Assembly (NCBI RefSeq): GCF_019970065.1
Contig: NZ_JAHXYH010000003.1
Span: 682,001 to 746,000 of the forward strand
Direction: 5' to 3'
Length of the DNA stretch: 64,000 nt
From: Chryseobacterium sp. OSA05B
GTDB taxonomy: Bacteria; Bacteroidota; Bacteroidia; Flavobacteriales; Weeksellaceae
Position numbers and translations under genes: made by a program. The notes beneath the pieces were generated by a model. That model worked only from the letters and a program-made list of their open reading frames with translations. It was not told where the DNA came from and did no database searches. Below are positions 43,043 through 51,775 of the stretch, in pieces (the first letter of the stretch is position 1; every line of letters starts with the position of its first letter).

Positions 43043-43696
43043 CTATATTTTATGGTGTGTTTTGACCAGATCGATCAGTTCAACGAGATTTTCGATTTTT
43101 AATTTCTCAAATATATTTTTTTTGATCGTACTTACCGTATTCTGCTTGATATTCAAATCATTGGCAATTTCCAGATTCCCGTTCCCTTCTGCATACATTT
43201 CTGCGATCTGCAATTCTCTGTTTGTTAAACGGCTCAGCGGATTGATCAGATCCGGATTGTGCACTAACTGGACCATTAAGTTCCGGGACAACGGAGAAAA
43301 GTACTCTCCTTTTTGTACGATGTCTGAGATGGCCTGTCTTACTTCGTCCTCTTCGCCTAATTTGCTTACATAACCGTTAGCGCCGGCTTTAATAAATTTA
43401 AGGACGTGCAGATCTTCTTCAAGACCTGTAAAAACCAGGATTTTAATACCGGGATTCGCCGCTTTCATCTTCGACAGAATATGCAGGCTGTTCCCATCCG
43501 GGAAATGGGCATCAATGATGGCTATTTCCACTCCTTTAGATTCTATCAGTTCTACGATCTGCAGTAAAGACGAGGTCTGATAGATCTTGGCATTCGGAAC
43601 GATTTCATCTATAAGAATGGCCATTCCCTGGCGTACAATACTGTGATCATCCGCTAAAAGAAATACTGTCTCTTTATCTTCAATTGGCTCCTCCAT
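43043..43696 (-). CDS. NarL/LuxR-family response regulator
   Basis: A 217-residue regulator: receiver (about 10-130) with FLLADDHSIVR and phospho-acceptor Asp in IAIIDAHFPDG, then a LuxR-type HTH (about 150-210: LTNRELQIAEMYAEGNGNLE and NTVSTIKKNIFEKL). Its start overlaps the end of the kinase gene by 17 nt, so the two are translated together. Target genes unknown. It resembles the orphan regulator at 22334. Confidence 0.92.
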   Translation of the reverse strand: MEEPIEDKETVFLLADDHSIVRQGMAILIDEIVPNAKIYQTSSLLQIVELIESKGVEIAIIDAHFPDGNSLHILSKMKAANPGIKILVFTGLEEDLHVLKFIKAGANGYVSKLGEEDEVRQAISDIVQKGEYFSPLSRNLMVQLVHNPDLINPLSRLTNRELQIAEMYAEGNGNLEIANDLNIKQNTVSTIKKNIFEKLKIENLVELIDLVKTHHKI

Positions 43697-45407
43697 TATT
43701 ATTGATATTTAAATTGATACTGAATGTTACTTTTGTTCCCTTATGCAGTTTACTTGAAACCGCTATCTCCCCGTCGAAAAGTTCAATAATTTCTTTGCAT
43801 AGGCTTAGTCCGAGGCCAGCTCCAAAATTATTAATTTCATCTGATATCATCCCCTGATAGTAGGGTTCAAAGATTTTCTCCAGATCAGATTCTGATATTC
43901 CTACCCCTGTATCAGCGACAGTTGTTGTCAGTGTAACAATATTGGAATCTTTCATTTCTGTAGCCATGGAAAGATCGATCTGACCGTTTTCCGTGAATTT
44001 ATTGGCATTTCCCAGAATATTCATGAAGATCTGGTTCATTTTAATATTGTCTGAGCACACCATCACATCCCCGGGGATTCTGTCTGTCACCAAAAATTTG
44101 TTATTCCTTGTTTCTATATAAGGCGTAATAGCCGTTGTGATAGAATTAATTTCATCTTTCAGGTTAAAAACCGTTTTGTTCAGTTGTTTCTGAGTCTCCT
44201 GATTTTTGGTGTATTCTAAGATCTGATTCGACTGGATCAATAACGTGCTGTTGGTGAATTTTATTGATTTTAAATAATCTTTCGTGGTCTCATCTTTCGT
44301 GGTTCTGTTGATCTTATCAATAAAAATATTAATGATTTTCAGCGGCGACATTAGTTCGTGGCTCAACATTCCCAGAATTCTGTTCTTAAAGGTAAGGCTC
44401 TTATTAATTTCCTTATTCGCTGCATTAAGCCTTAATTCGTAGATGAACGCCATTCTGGTGAAATACATGATCAGGATCGATACAATAAACATCAGAACCA
44501 TTAATCCAAGGACCAGATATTTTCTGATTCTGTTATTATCAGAACTCTGTTGGTTGTATTCTTTTTCCAGCTCTGATTTAAAGTCTTTGATAGCCTTTTC
44601 ATACACATTAATCAATCCATTGCTGTACACCAGCAGTTTACTGAAATTACTGTAAAAATGGGCATTATCACGCTGGTTTTTGACTGCAGACTGCTGAACC
44701 TTCCGCACCTCATCCGAATAATGTTTATCCATTGATTTGATGGCATTGTCCATCTCCGATTTTACATTGGAAATATCCACCGTTTTATTATTCGTCATTG
44801 TGATCACCGTGCTTTCTTTCTGCACTTCGACTTTTCCTGATATCGCATCTTTCAGACGTCCCATAAACCCTTTCTTTTTAATGGTGTCGGAATAGGTATG
44901 AGTCTGTATCTTCAGATCTTCAAAATTATTTTTATACTTCTTCAGTTCATAAGGCTTTTCCTCCACTTTTGCAGGCGGGTTCAGGGAAGACTGGTAGGCA
45001 GAATCTATCAGTACTTTCAGTCTTTTAACTTCCAGAGTATCTTTTTTCTGCAGAGCCAGATTGTTTTTTAATCTTGGACGGAGACTTTCGTACTCTCCTA
45101 TTTTGTCAAAATTAGTTTTAAGTTTCTTAATGGACTGGAAATACAGCTGAAGGTCTTTGTCATCCTGGCTGACCATATATTTCTGGAGATAATTCTGGGC
45201 ATCCATGAAATCTTTTCTGGAATCATCAGTCAGTCCACCCAGAGCCCTGCTTTCCTCCAGCTGATCTTTAATGAACTTCAGTTTCTTTTCATTGACAAAT
45301 TCGTTGTAAAAAAATATGGCTATAATAACCTGTATCAATAAAATACATATGATCATTGAGTAATGAACAATCTTCCTCAATTTAAAATTTAAGAATTTAT
45401 TTTTCAT
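43680..45407 (-). CDS. Sensor histidine kinase
   Basis: A 575-residue membrane kinase. Helix 1 (about 12-32) and helix 2 (about 302-322) bracket a long extracytoplasmic region (about 33-300) that is Lys/Asp-rich and helical. Cytoplasmic HisKA has the H-box MLSHELMSPLKII and the HATPase domain has NILGNANKFTENGQ, DTGVGISESDL and GAGLGLSLCKEII. The sensory domain is not recognised. It is the upstream partner of the LuxR-type regulator at 43043. A CHASE3-like four-helix sensor is a possible reading. Confidence 0.9.
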   Translation of the reverse strand: MKNKFLNFKLRKIVHYSMIICILLIQVIIAIFFYNEFVNEKKLKFIKDQLEESRALGGLTDDSRKDFMDAQNYLQKYMVSQDDKDLQLYFQSIKKLKTNFDKIGEYESLRPRLKNNLALQKKDTLEVKRLKVLIDSAYQSSLNPPAKVEEKPYELKKYKNNFEDLKIQTHTYSDTIKKKGFMGRLKDAISGKVEVQKESTVITMTNNKTVDISNVKSEMDNAIKSMDKHYSDEVRKVQQSAVKNQRDNAHFYSNFSKLLVYSNGLINVYEKAIKDFKSELEKEYNQQSSDNNRIRKYLVLGLMVLMFIVSILIMYFTRMAFIYELRLNAANKEINKSLTFKNRILGMLSHELMSPLKIINIFIDKINRTTKDETTKDYLKSIKFTNSTLLIQSNQILEYTKNQETQKQLNKTVFNLKDEINSITTAITPYIETRNNKFLVTDRIPGDVMVCSDNIKMNQIFMNILGNANKFTENGQIDLSMATEMKDSNIVTLTTTVADTGVGISESDLEKIFEPYYQGMISDEINNFGAGLGLSLCKEIIELFDGEIAVSSKLHKGTKVTFSINLNINNNGGAN

Positions 45408-45849
45408 ATCTATTTATCAGCTAAATTAATTTTCTGATTACTTAAGTCTGTGGGCATTAGTTTCAACGATATAATTTACAACAAAAAATCCAGTAATTTG
45501 TCTCTACCATTCAATGGGCAAAGTTAAAGTAATTTTTGGCTTATTTCCACAGTAATTGGCTGATATAAACCCGAAATTTAATTATGTCATGCATCAAAAT
45601 ACATCTCCGGTTCAGGGGTTCAATTTGTGCAAATCATCAAAAAAACACCAGGTTATATTGAAAATAAAATTGATAATCACATTATGAAACAAATTATTCA
45701 CGCAAAGCCCTAAAAGCACCATAGACAAACGATTTTCTAAGAATACATAAAAAAATACACTTGTGAATTTCTACACACAAAAAATACAGTGCCGGATGAA
45801 TCAATACTCATCAAAAATTAATCCTTAGAATGAACAGTCGTGATAAACA
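45408..45849. other. Intergenic region between divergent kinase and Crp/Fnr genes
   Basis: AT-rich DNA of about 440 bp with no gene that I can support. It must carry the promoter for the kinase/regulator pair; no clear -7 box was assigned. A sequence GGGCATTAGTTTCAA near 45452 weakly resembles the element found at 7609, 12282 and 37576. Confidence 0.5.
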
Positions 45850-45880
45850 TTGTACTTCATGCCAACATAAAGTATATTTG
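45850..45880 (+). promoter_or_regulatory. Promoter of the Crp/Fnr-type gene
   Basis: TTG at 45850-45852 and TATATTTG at 45873-45880, separated by 20 nt, give both elements of the Bacteroidota housekeeping promoter. The start codon follows 18 nt later. Confidence 0.7.
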
Positions 45881-45897
45881 TACCATACTACTGCGAT

Positions 45898-46470
45898 ATG
45901 AATGCACAGGAAATTCTGAGAACCCACATTAACAAGGTTGTTGATCTTACCGATGAACAGTTTGAGTATTTCTTTTCCCTGTTTAAGCCCGTATCTTTTA
46001 AGAAAGGTCAGATTCTCATCCGTGAAGGCCAGAATGTAGATCATGAATATTTCGTTCTGGATGGCTGTTTAAAGACATTTTATACCAATGACAGCCTGAA
46101 AATGCACATTCTCCAGTTCGCAACCAGTCAATGGTGGGCCTCCGACTACAATGCTCTGTATAATGATGAAAAAGCTTCTTTCAGTGTAGATTGTGTTGCA
46201 GATGCCCATACACTCTGCCTTTACAGCGAAGACCGGGAAAAAGTATGCCGGGAAATCCATGAAATTGAGCACTTTCTCCGCTGGCGTTCCAACAGAGGCT
46301 ATGTAGGATTGCAAAAAAGGATCCTGTCTCTTCTGAACAATAATGCACGCAGCCGGTATGAAGAATTAATGGCTCAACATCCCGAACTGTACAATCTCGT
46401 ACCCAAACATTTAATAGCTGCCTATCTGGGCGTTTCAAGAGAAACCCTGAGCCGTCTGTATCATTCCTGA
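45898..46470 (+). CDS. Crp/Fnr family transcriptional regulator
   Basis: A 190-residue protein: cyclic-nucleotide-binding-type beta-barrel (about 10-120, with FKKGQILIREGQNVDHEYFVLDG), a dimer helix, and a short C-terminal HTH (LIAAYLGVSRETLSRLYHS). No iron-sulfur cysteine cluster is seen at the N-terminus. The binding domain lacks a clear cAMP phosphate-binding motif, as usual for this flavobacterial group. It is followed by the DJ-1/PfpI-like gene 205 nt downstream, a possible target. Confidence 0.88.
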   Translation: MNAQEILRTHINKVVDLTDEQFEYFFSLFKPVSFKKGQILIREGQNVDHEYFVLDGCLKTFYTNDSLKMHILQFATSQWWASDYNALYNDEKASFSVDCVADAHTLCLYSEDREKVCREIHEIEHFLRWRSNRGYVGLQKRILSLLNNNARSRYEELMAQHPELYNLVPKHLIAAYLGVSRETLSRLYHS

Positions 46471-46675
46471 AGAAGTTATCTACATCACAAAAAGAACAGA
46501 TTTTTCCGTAAAGTGACATAGGTCACATCATCATCTTCCTTTTTTGCCCCAAATTCGTACTGTTATTTAAAGAGAAAACAATGGAGCAACATATTCCTGT
46601 GAGTATGAATGTTCCGGACAATTTTTGTCTTTTCAAACCCTACACAATCATTTGTAACTTTTAAAATTAAATACA

Positions 46676-47377
46676 ATGAATACAACAGATTTCAAAGTAC
46701 TTTTTGTACTTACATCACACGATCAACTGGGCAATACCGGACATAAAACAGGTTTTTGGTCGGAAGAACTTGCCGCTCCCTATTATTCACTGACAGACGC
46801 TGGCGTTCAGGTCACCCTGGCTTCCCCATTGGGTGGCAGACCTCCTCTGGATCCGAAAAGTGAGCTCCCTGATTTTCAGACCGATGAAACCAGACGCTTT
46901 GATGCAGATGAAGCTTTACAGGAAAAATTATCCCACACCCTGAAACTTAGTGAAGTGAAAGAGAAAGATTATGATGCAGTTTTTTATCCTGGAGGCCATG
47001 GACCGCTTTGGGACCTGACTAATGATGAAAACTCTATTGCCCTGATTGAAGCATTTTACAGAAAAGGTAAGCCTGTAGCAGCGGTTTGTCATGCTCCGGG
47101 TGTATTAAGAGTCGTAAAAAATGAAGACGGTTCTCCATTGGTACAGGGAAAACAGGTGACGGGATTTGCCAACACCGAAGAGGAAGCCGTACAACTGACT
47201 GATGTCGTTCCTTACCTGGTAGAAGATGAACTGAAAAAACTGGGTGGAATTTACAGCAAAACAGACGACTGGCAAAGCTATGTGGTAAAGGACGGACATT
47301 TAATTACAGGACAAAATCCAGGATCATCCACCGCAGTAGCTCAAAAATTACTTGACTTACTGAACAGTCAAAACTAA
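46676..47377 (+). CDS. DJ-1/PfpI family protein (Hsp31-like)
   Basis: A 233-residue cytosolic protein with the type 1 glutamine amidotransferase-like fold. The nucleophile elbow is AAVCHAPGVL (Cys near 139), with the family motif FYPGGHGPLWDL nearby. The length and TSHDQLGNTGHKTGFWSEELAAPYY at the N-terminus match the Hsp31 / glyoxalase III subgroup, which detoxifies methylglyoxal or acts as a chaperone. Regulated perhaps by the adjacent Crp/Fnr protein. Strong terminator 30 nt after the stop. Confidence 0.9.
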   Translation: MNTTDFKVLFVLTSHDQLGNTGHKTGFWSEELAAPYYSLTDAGVQVTLASPLGGRPPLDPKSELPDFQTDETRRFDADEALQEKLSHTLKLSEVKEKDYDAVFYPGGHGPLWDLTNDENSIALIEAFYRKGKPVAAVCHAPGVLRVVKNEDGSPLVQGKQVTGFANTEEEAVQLTDVVPYLVEDELKKLGGIYSKTDDWQSYVVKDGHLITGQNPGSSTAVAQKLLDLLNSQN

Positions 47378-47407
47378 TAAGGGTTTTATCATTATGAAGT
47401 TTAGATG

Positions 47408-47444
47408 TCCTCGGTCTGCATGTTCCATGCAGGCCGAGGATTTT
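47408..47444 (+). terminator. Terminator of the DJ-1/PfpI gene
   Basis: TCCTCGGTCTGCATG pairs with CATGCAGGCCGAGGA (one T-G pair) across a 3-nt loop, followed by TTTT. An unusually long stem of 15 bp. Confidence 0.9.
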
Positions 47445-47615
47445 ATATTCTGTACCTGCGGAATTACCTTAAGAAACCTTTCACTCCCGTTAACAGATAA
47501 TTTTCTGTAAAAATCCATTGTGTGATCTCCTTTCTGTCCGATAAAATACATACAGAATAGTTTTTCATCGGTTTTTGCCATCTCAATAACTTACTTCTTC
47601 CCGCTTCAGGCTTCC

Positions 47616-48539
47616 CTACGTATTAAAAGAACTCCTGAATTCCACAGGTGAAAGATTTGTTTTGCTTTTAAATAGCTTTGTAAAAGACTGCGGATGTTCA
47701 AACCCCAGTTCATAGGCAATTTCACTGACTGACAGATCTGTTACAGACAGTTTTTCTTTCGCTTTTTCAATTAATTTATCATGGATCATCTGCTGCGTGC
47801 TTTGTCCTGTAAGTGTTTTAAGGAGCCGGCTCAGATAATTGGAAGATAAGTTCAGCTCATTCGCGACAAACTGTACACTGGGTAATCCTTTTGAAACCAA
47901 ATCGTTGTTCTCAAAATAATCATTCAGAATAACTTCTAAACGTTCAAGAGTTTTATGATTCGTGATTTTTCTTGTGATAAACTGCCGTTCATAAAATCTT
48001 TCCGAATAATTGAGTAAGGTTTCAATGTGTGAAATAATAATACTTTGACTGAATTTATCAATATTATCGTGATATTCCTGTTGAATATTTTCTATAATTT
48101 CGTTGATTGTTTTTTCTTCTTTATGGGAAAGAAATAAAGCTTCGTTCACTGAATAATCGAAGAAATCATAGTGTTTCATCGTTTTAGCAAGTGATGTATT
48201 CCACAAAAAATCAGGGTGGATCAATAACATCCAACCCGATTTTTCTGTCTGAGAATCTGTATCAGCCTCAATCCTGAAGACCTGATTCGGAGCAATGAAA
48301 AACATTGTTCCTTCATCAAAATCATAAACCTGCTGACCATATTTCAACTGTCCATTGATTCCAATTTTCAGAGAGATCATATAAAAATCCAGCATCCAGT
48401 TGATCTCCCCAACATCAGTGGGCCTCTTCACTAAATTATAGTCAACAACGCTGATCATCGGATGTTCAGGCGGTTCCAATCCCCTTGAACGGTGAAATTC
48501 TGTGATGGTTTTTATCCTTTTCATTGTGCGTTGTTCCAT
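47616..48539 (-). CDS. AraC family transcriptional regulator
   Basis: A 307-residue protein (from the ATG at 48539; an ATG five codons later is also possible, and a TTG at 48569 is rejected). The N-terminal ~170 residues form a cupin-like sensor (LKYGQQVYDFDEGTMFFIAP). The C-terminal double HTH (about 215-307) has VQFVANELNLSSNYLSRLLKTLTG and EIAYELGFEHPQSFTKLFKSKTN. It is on the same strand as the NmrA-type gene 295 bp upstream, the likely target, as such pairs are common. Confidence 0.87.
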   Translation of the reverse strand: MEQRTMKRIKTITEFHRSRGLEPPEHPMISVVDYNLVKRPTDVGEINWMLDFYMISLKIGINGQLKYGQQVYDFDEGTMFFIAPNQVFRIEADTDSQTEKSGWMLLIHPDFLWNTSLAKTMKHYDFFDYSVNEALFLSHKEEKTINEIIENIQQEYHDNIDKFSQSIIISHIETLLNYSERFYERQFITRKITNHKTLERLEVILNDYFENNDLVSKGLPSVQFVANELNLSSNYLSRLLKTLTGQSTQQMIHDKLIEKAKEKLSVTDLSVSEIAYELGFEHPQSFTKLFKSKTNLSPVEFRSSFNT

Positions 48540-48583
48540 AGGAATAAAGTTACAAATTGTTTTTGGCAAATGTTAATAGATGT

Positions 48584-48618
48584 CAGACACGAGACACGAG
48601 ACATGAGACATGAGACGT
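48584..48618. repeat. Heptanucleotide array
   Basis: Five 7-bp units: CAGACAC, GAGACAC, GAGACAT, GAGACAT, GAGACGT. Located between the AraC and NmrA-type genes. Confidence 0.85.
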
Positions 48619-48642
48619 TGAGGTGAAGGTTATTGATGGCTG

Positions 48643-48684
48643 AAAATGTCAATGGTGAATTTTGCTTTGCAAGTAATAGTGAAT
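48643..48684. repeat. Dispersed intergenic repeat, copy B
   Basis: A 42-bp sequence (AAAATGTCAATGGTGAATTT and following) that matches 27923-27965 with only a few differences. Confidence 0.85.
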
Positions 48685-48700
48685 GATATATTTAAAAGTC

Positions 48701-48735
48701 AAGAACCAAGATGCAAGACACCAGATTTCAGACTA
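48701..48735. repeat. Heptanucleotide array
   Basis: Five 7-bp units: AAGAACC, AAGATGC, AAGACAC, CAGATTT, CAGACTA. A further short set (CCGCAAC, TGACAAC, CGGCAAC) is at 48804-48824, next to the stop codon of the NmrA-type gene. Confidence 0.8.
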
Positions 48736-48833
48736 AGGTTGTGGCAAAGATTTAGACTGAGATTAAGAATATTATGTACCACAACCAGCAACATTATTTT
48801 AACCCGCAACTGACAACCGGCAACTCGTTCACT

Positions 48834-49754
48834 CTATACCTCTCCAACACTAACACCCTGATAGGCAGCAGCAAATTCTTTTGCAAAATCAGCGAGCTTT
48901 ACTTTTCCTAAAACAGGTTGATGGATGTTGTAATCTTCGTACAGTACTCCACTTCTCTGGCTTGCCTGAGTTTCCACAAACCCTTTTGCCACCTGCTCAT
49001 TGAACCCGATTTTCAACCAGTTTTGCAATAAGTCTTTGTCCGGTATGACGTTCCATTTTAAGTCCGGGATGCCAATAGCTTCCCCCAAAGCTTTTGCGAT
49101 TTCATTTGGTGAAACTTCATCACTTGCTACATAACGCATAGTCATTCCTTCAAACGGTTTTTCTATCTCCTCAGCAATCACATCCGCAATATCCAGCGGT
49201 GAAACCCATGGCTCTTTCCGATCACCACCCCAGTTCGAAATAATAGTCCCTTTATTTTTAATGGTATTAATAAACGAAAACATATTGAAGTAAATACCGA
49301 CCGGTCGGATACATTTAATAACAACATCCTCCGGCAACTGTTTCAAGATCTTTTCTACATAATGGTGAAAAACAATTATTCCGGTCCCCTGATCCGTATG
49401 TGCGCCAATACTGCTGAGATGAACGATCTTTTTCACCCCCGACTGTTCCACCGCAGTTTTGTAGGCTTCACCAATTTTGCTGATGGAGCCAATAAAATCA
49501 ACACTTTTATCAAACAGATCTCCTGCAGCTTCCATAGTTTCCATTAAATAAACAATGTCTGCTCCTTTAAATGTTTCCGTCAGGAAATCTGTCTCAAACA
49601 TACTTCCTATAGCAGCTTTTGCACCCAGATTTTCAATAACTGAAGTTCTTTCTGTATTGCTGCTGATCACCGTCACAGCGTGTCCTTGCTCTACAAGCTT
49701 TTCTGTAAGTGGCTTTCCGATGTTCCCGATGGAACCTGTTAAAACAATATTCAT
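48834..49754 (-). CDS. NmrA-like NAD(P)-binding reductase
   Basis: A 306-residue atypical short-chain dehydrogenase. The N-terminal Rossmann motif is MNIVLTGSIGNIGKPLTEKL (Gly-x-x-Gly-x-x-Gly). The family acts as quinone oxidoreductases or redox sensors and lacks the usual YxxxK catalytic pair. VIKCIRPVGIYFNMFSF and MRYVASDEVSPNEIAKALGE fit the NmrA/QOR2 group. The AraC gene lies downstream in the same direction. Confidence 0.85.
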   Translation of the reverse strand: MNIVLTGSIGNIGKPLTEKLVEQGHAVTVISSNTERTSVIENLGAKAAIGSMFETDFLTETFKGADIVYLMETMEAAGDLFDKSVDFIGSISKIGEAYKTAVEQSGVKKIVHLSSIGAHTDQGTGIIVFHHYVEKILKQLPEDVVIKCIRPVGIYFNMFSFINTIKNKGTIISNWGGDRKEPWVSPLDIADVIAEEIEKPFEGMTMRYVASDEVSPNEIAKALGEAIGIPDLKWNVIPDKDLLQNWLKIGFNEQVAKGFVETQASQRSGVLYEDYNIHQPVLGKVKLADFAKEFAAAYQGVSVGEV

Positions 49755-49928
49755 TTTTTATCTGTTTTTGTTGGTGTAAAATTCTGAATATCTCCTACAA
49801 CAGATCTAACCTGATCTATCCTTGTCTTAGCCAAAAGCGAACCTGAACCTTATGCTCCCTAAATTCTTCAAAACCTTAGTCTCTTACTCAACCATAAAAT
49901 CACGATTCCCATATCTTTCATCGTATTA

Positions 49929-49960
49929 TTTGTTTTGATTAGCAATCTCTTATACATTTG
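49929..49960 (+). promoter_or_regulatory. Promoter of the HEAT-repeat gene
   Basis: TTTG at 49929-49932 and TACATTTG at 49953-49960, 20 nt apart, match the -33/-7 consensus. The ATG at 49980 lies 20 nt downstream. Confidence 0.65.
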
Positions 49961-49979
49961 TCATAGACTAAAATCACCC

Positions 49980-50696
49980 ATGAAAGAGTTATCAGAATAT
50001 AAAAGCTGGCTGAAAAATATTATTAAAAATAATCAGGAAGACGAATATCTGGAATTTGTCTGGGAGATTATGGAAAGTCCCTTTGTGGAATATTATTATG
50101 AATTGATGAAAGACCCCGAAATGGATGATGATTTCAGGAGAAATCTAAGGTATCGATTTGATGAACACGGTGAGGAAGGGGCAGAGCTCTTACTTTCGAA
50201 ACTGCAAAAGAATGAAGACCCGGAATTTCATGCAACAATCATTTTTATTTTGGCCAAAACACAGGGAAAACATAAAGATGAAACCTTGGAATACGCCAGA
50301 AAATTCTCCACAAGTCAAGATGCTACACTAAGGGAAAATGCGATTATCGTTTTGGGGTGGATAGGTAAAATGAAAGATCTCAGCATCTTAAAAAAATATC
50401 TACTTGAAGATGAACATCCGAAATGCAGAGCCTGGAGCGCCTCTTCTTATATGCAGATGTGGCTCAGAAATAAAAATATCCTTTTAAAAACAAAAGCATT
50501 TGAAGTTTACAAAGCGGCTTTACCCAATGAAAAAGATTACTTTGTATTATCAGTGATCTTATCTTCAATCAGAGAAATAGGAAAAACCAAGCTGGGTATT
50601 TCCCAATCTGCATTAGATGCTACAGATACAGAAAAAATAGACATCGCGAAACCAAAAGCACTCAGGTTTTTGAAAAAAGCATTGAACACTCATTAA
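49980..50696 (+). CDS. HEAT-repeat protein
   Basis: A 238-residue soluble, all-helical protein. The segments around 95-110 (DPEFHATIIFILAKTQG), 125-145 (TLRENAIIVLGWIGKMKDL) and 150-175 (EHPKCRAWSASSYMQMWLRN) are HEAT/PBS-lyase-like repeats, which bind protein partners. The start at 49980 (MKELSEYKSWL) follows a good promoter; an upstream in-frame codon would fall in the promoter. First of a run of genes leading to a VWA protein and a MoxR-like ATPase; 38 nt separate it from the next. Confidence 0.75.
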   Translation: MKELSEYKSWLKNIIKNNQEDEYLEFVWEIMESPFVEYYYELMKDPEMDDDFRRNLRYRFDEHGEEGAELLLSKLQKNEDPEFHATIIFILAKTQGKHKDETLEYARKFSTSQDATLRENAIIVLGWIGKMKDLSILKKYLLEDEHPKCRAWSASSYMQMWLRNKNILLKTKAFEVYKAALPNEKDYFVLSVILSSIREIGKTKLGISQSALDATDTEKIDIAKPKALRFLKKALNTH

Positions 50697-50734
50697 AAGA
50701 CAAACATCTGCCAATCAAACAAAAATTATAGACC

Positions 50735-51520
50735 ATGGGAAACAGAAGCTACCTCTATCTAAAAAATCAGAACCGGGAACTGCCTATTTTCGAAGCCAAT
50801 AATTCCCTGCCATTCTTTTGGATTGCTATTTTGGATAAAAAAATAATGAGCGATAGAATTCAGCAGTGGAAAGCTTATGAACATTATGCAGAAAGCCATA
50901 CGGAAGAAGAAACGGAGCTCTATCTGCAAAAGCACTCCAACAACCTGTCTTTAAACCAAAGTACATTCACAGGTAATGCAGAAAGGAGCAGAGAATTCTT
51001 ACGGGAAAATTTTCCTGACACCCTGCCACTCTACGCTGATTTTGTAAAGTTCATCCATTCGAAATTCAAAACGGACGATCATTTAGAAATCGATATCACC
51101 CAGTTTTCTGCGTTTTATGATTCGCTTGATGCGTTTTATATGGACTTAACCAGCGAGATAGATGCCATTGACAATAATCAGGCAGCAAAAATAAAATTCC
51201 TGCTACCCAATGATCTCATTGCCGGAGGCACAGGTTTTCAAGCTATTTTAGGGAATGAATTTTCCGCACTGCCCACTTATACAAATGCCGTACAAAACAG
51301 GGGTATTTCTCAACAGCCTTTCAACAGAAAGTCGCTGATCGTTGCTGTAATGATCTTATTGATATGTCCGCTGTTCTCCTATTGGGCCTACCTCATCTAT
51401 ACAAAAGAGGGTTTTGGCACATGGGTAATCATTATCGGCTTCTTGAATCTGCTGTTTTATATCTACAGCATCTCCACGATTATTCTGGAAATTAAGGCTT
51501 ATCGAAAAGGTCAGAAATAA
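50735..51520 (+). CDS. Membrane protein of unknown family
   Basis: A 261-residue protein. The first ~200 residues are soluble and begin MGNRSYLYLKNQNRELPIFEANNSLPFFW. Two hydrophobic helices are at about 205-225 and 232-252 near the C-terminus, and the protein ends in a basic KAYRKGQK. The N-terminal segment resembles small immunity- or regulatory-type proteins, but I do not recognise a named family. It is encoded between the HEAT-repeat gene and the small ORF preceding the VWA gene. Confidence 0.65.
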   Translation: MGNRSYLYLKNQNRELPIFEANNSLPFFWIAILDKKIMSDRIQQWKAYEHYAESHTEEETELYLQKHSNNLSLNQSTFTGNAERSREFLRENFPDTLPLYADFVKFIHSKFKTDDHLEIDITQFSAFYDSLDAFYMDLTSEIDAIDNNQAAKIKFLLPNDLIAGGTGFQAILGNEFSALPTYTNAVQNRGISQQPFNRKSLIVAVMILLICPLFSYWAYLIYTKEGFGTWVIIIGFLNLLFYIYSISTIILEIKAYRKGQK

Positions 51521-51613
51521 TCATTGATTGAAATAATCATTCCGGCTATATACTCATTTCATATCACTGTCATTAGTATTTTCTATTTTTCGTGAGGCTA
51601 TTATTTCCCTAAC

Positions 51614-51775
51614 TTGTATCCTTCAAACAAACTAAAGAAATTCAAAATACCTGCAGATCATTATCAGTGGAGTTTAGATTCGTTTTTACTGTTACAGAAA
51701 CTAAATCCTGATGATTATCGTAAGTATTTAAAAGCGAACAACAGCAAAATAGCTTCATCATTTTATGACGAATAA
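51614..51775 (+). CDS. Possible small protein, coupled to the VWA gene
   Basis: An open frame from a TTG at 51614 encodes 53 residues (LYPSNKLKKFKIPADHYQWS and onward, ending IASSFYDE). Its stop codon overlaps the ATG of the VWA gene by 11 nt, the arrangement of translationally coupled genes, and its composition is protein-like. It lacks an ATG, and a TGA lies just upstream, so it could be the tail of a truncated gene. Not recognised. Confidence 0.4.
   Translation: MYPSNKLKKFKIPADHYQWSLDSFLLLQKLNPDDYRKYLKANNSKIASSFYDE

Noticed and set aside
47357..47581. Minus-strand frame across the DJ-1/PfpI terminator
   Set aside because: It overlaps a strong terminator and the end of a solid gene, and has no family features.
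49362..49547. Plus-strand frames inside the NmrA-type gene
   Set aside because: Antisense shadows of a well-supported gene, as are similar frames inside ilvE, dnaX and other coding regions.
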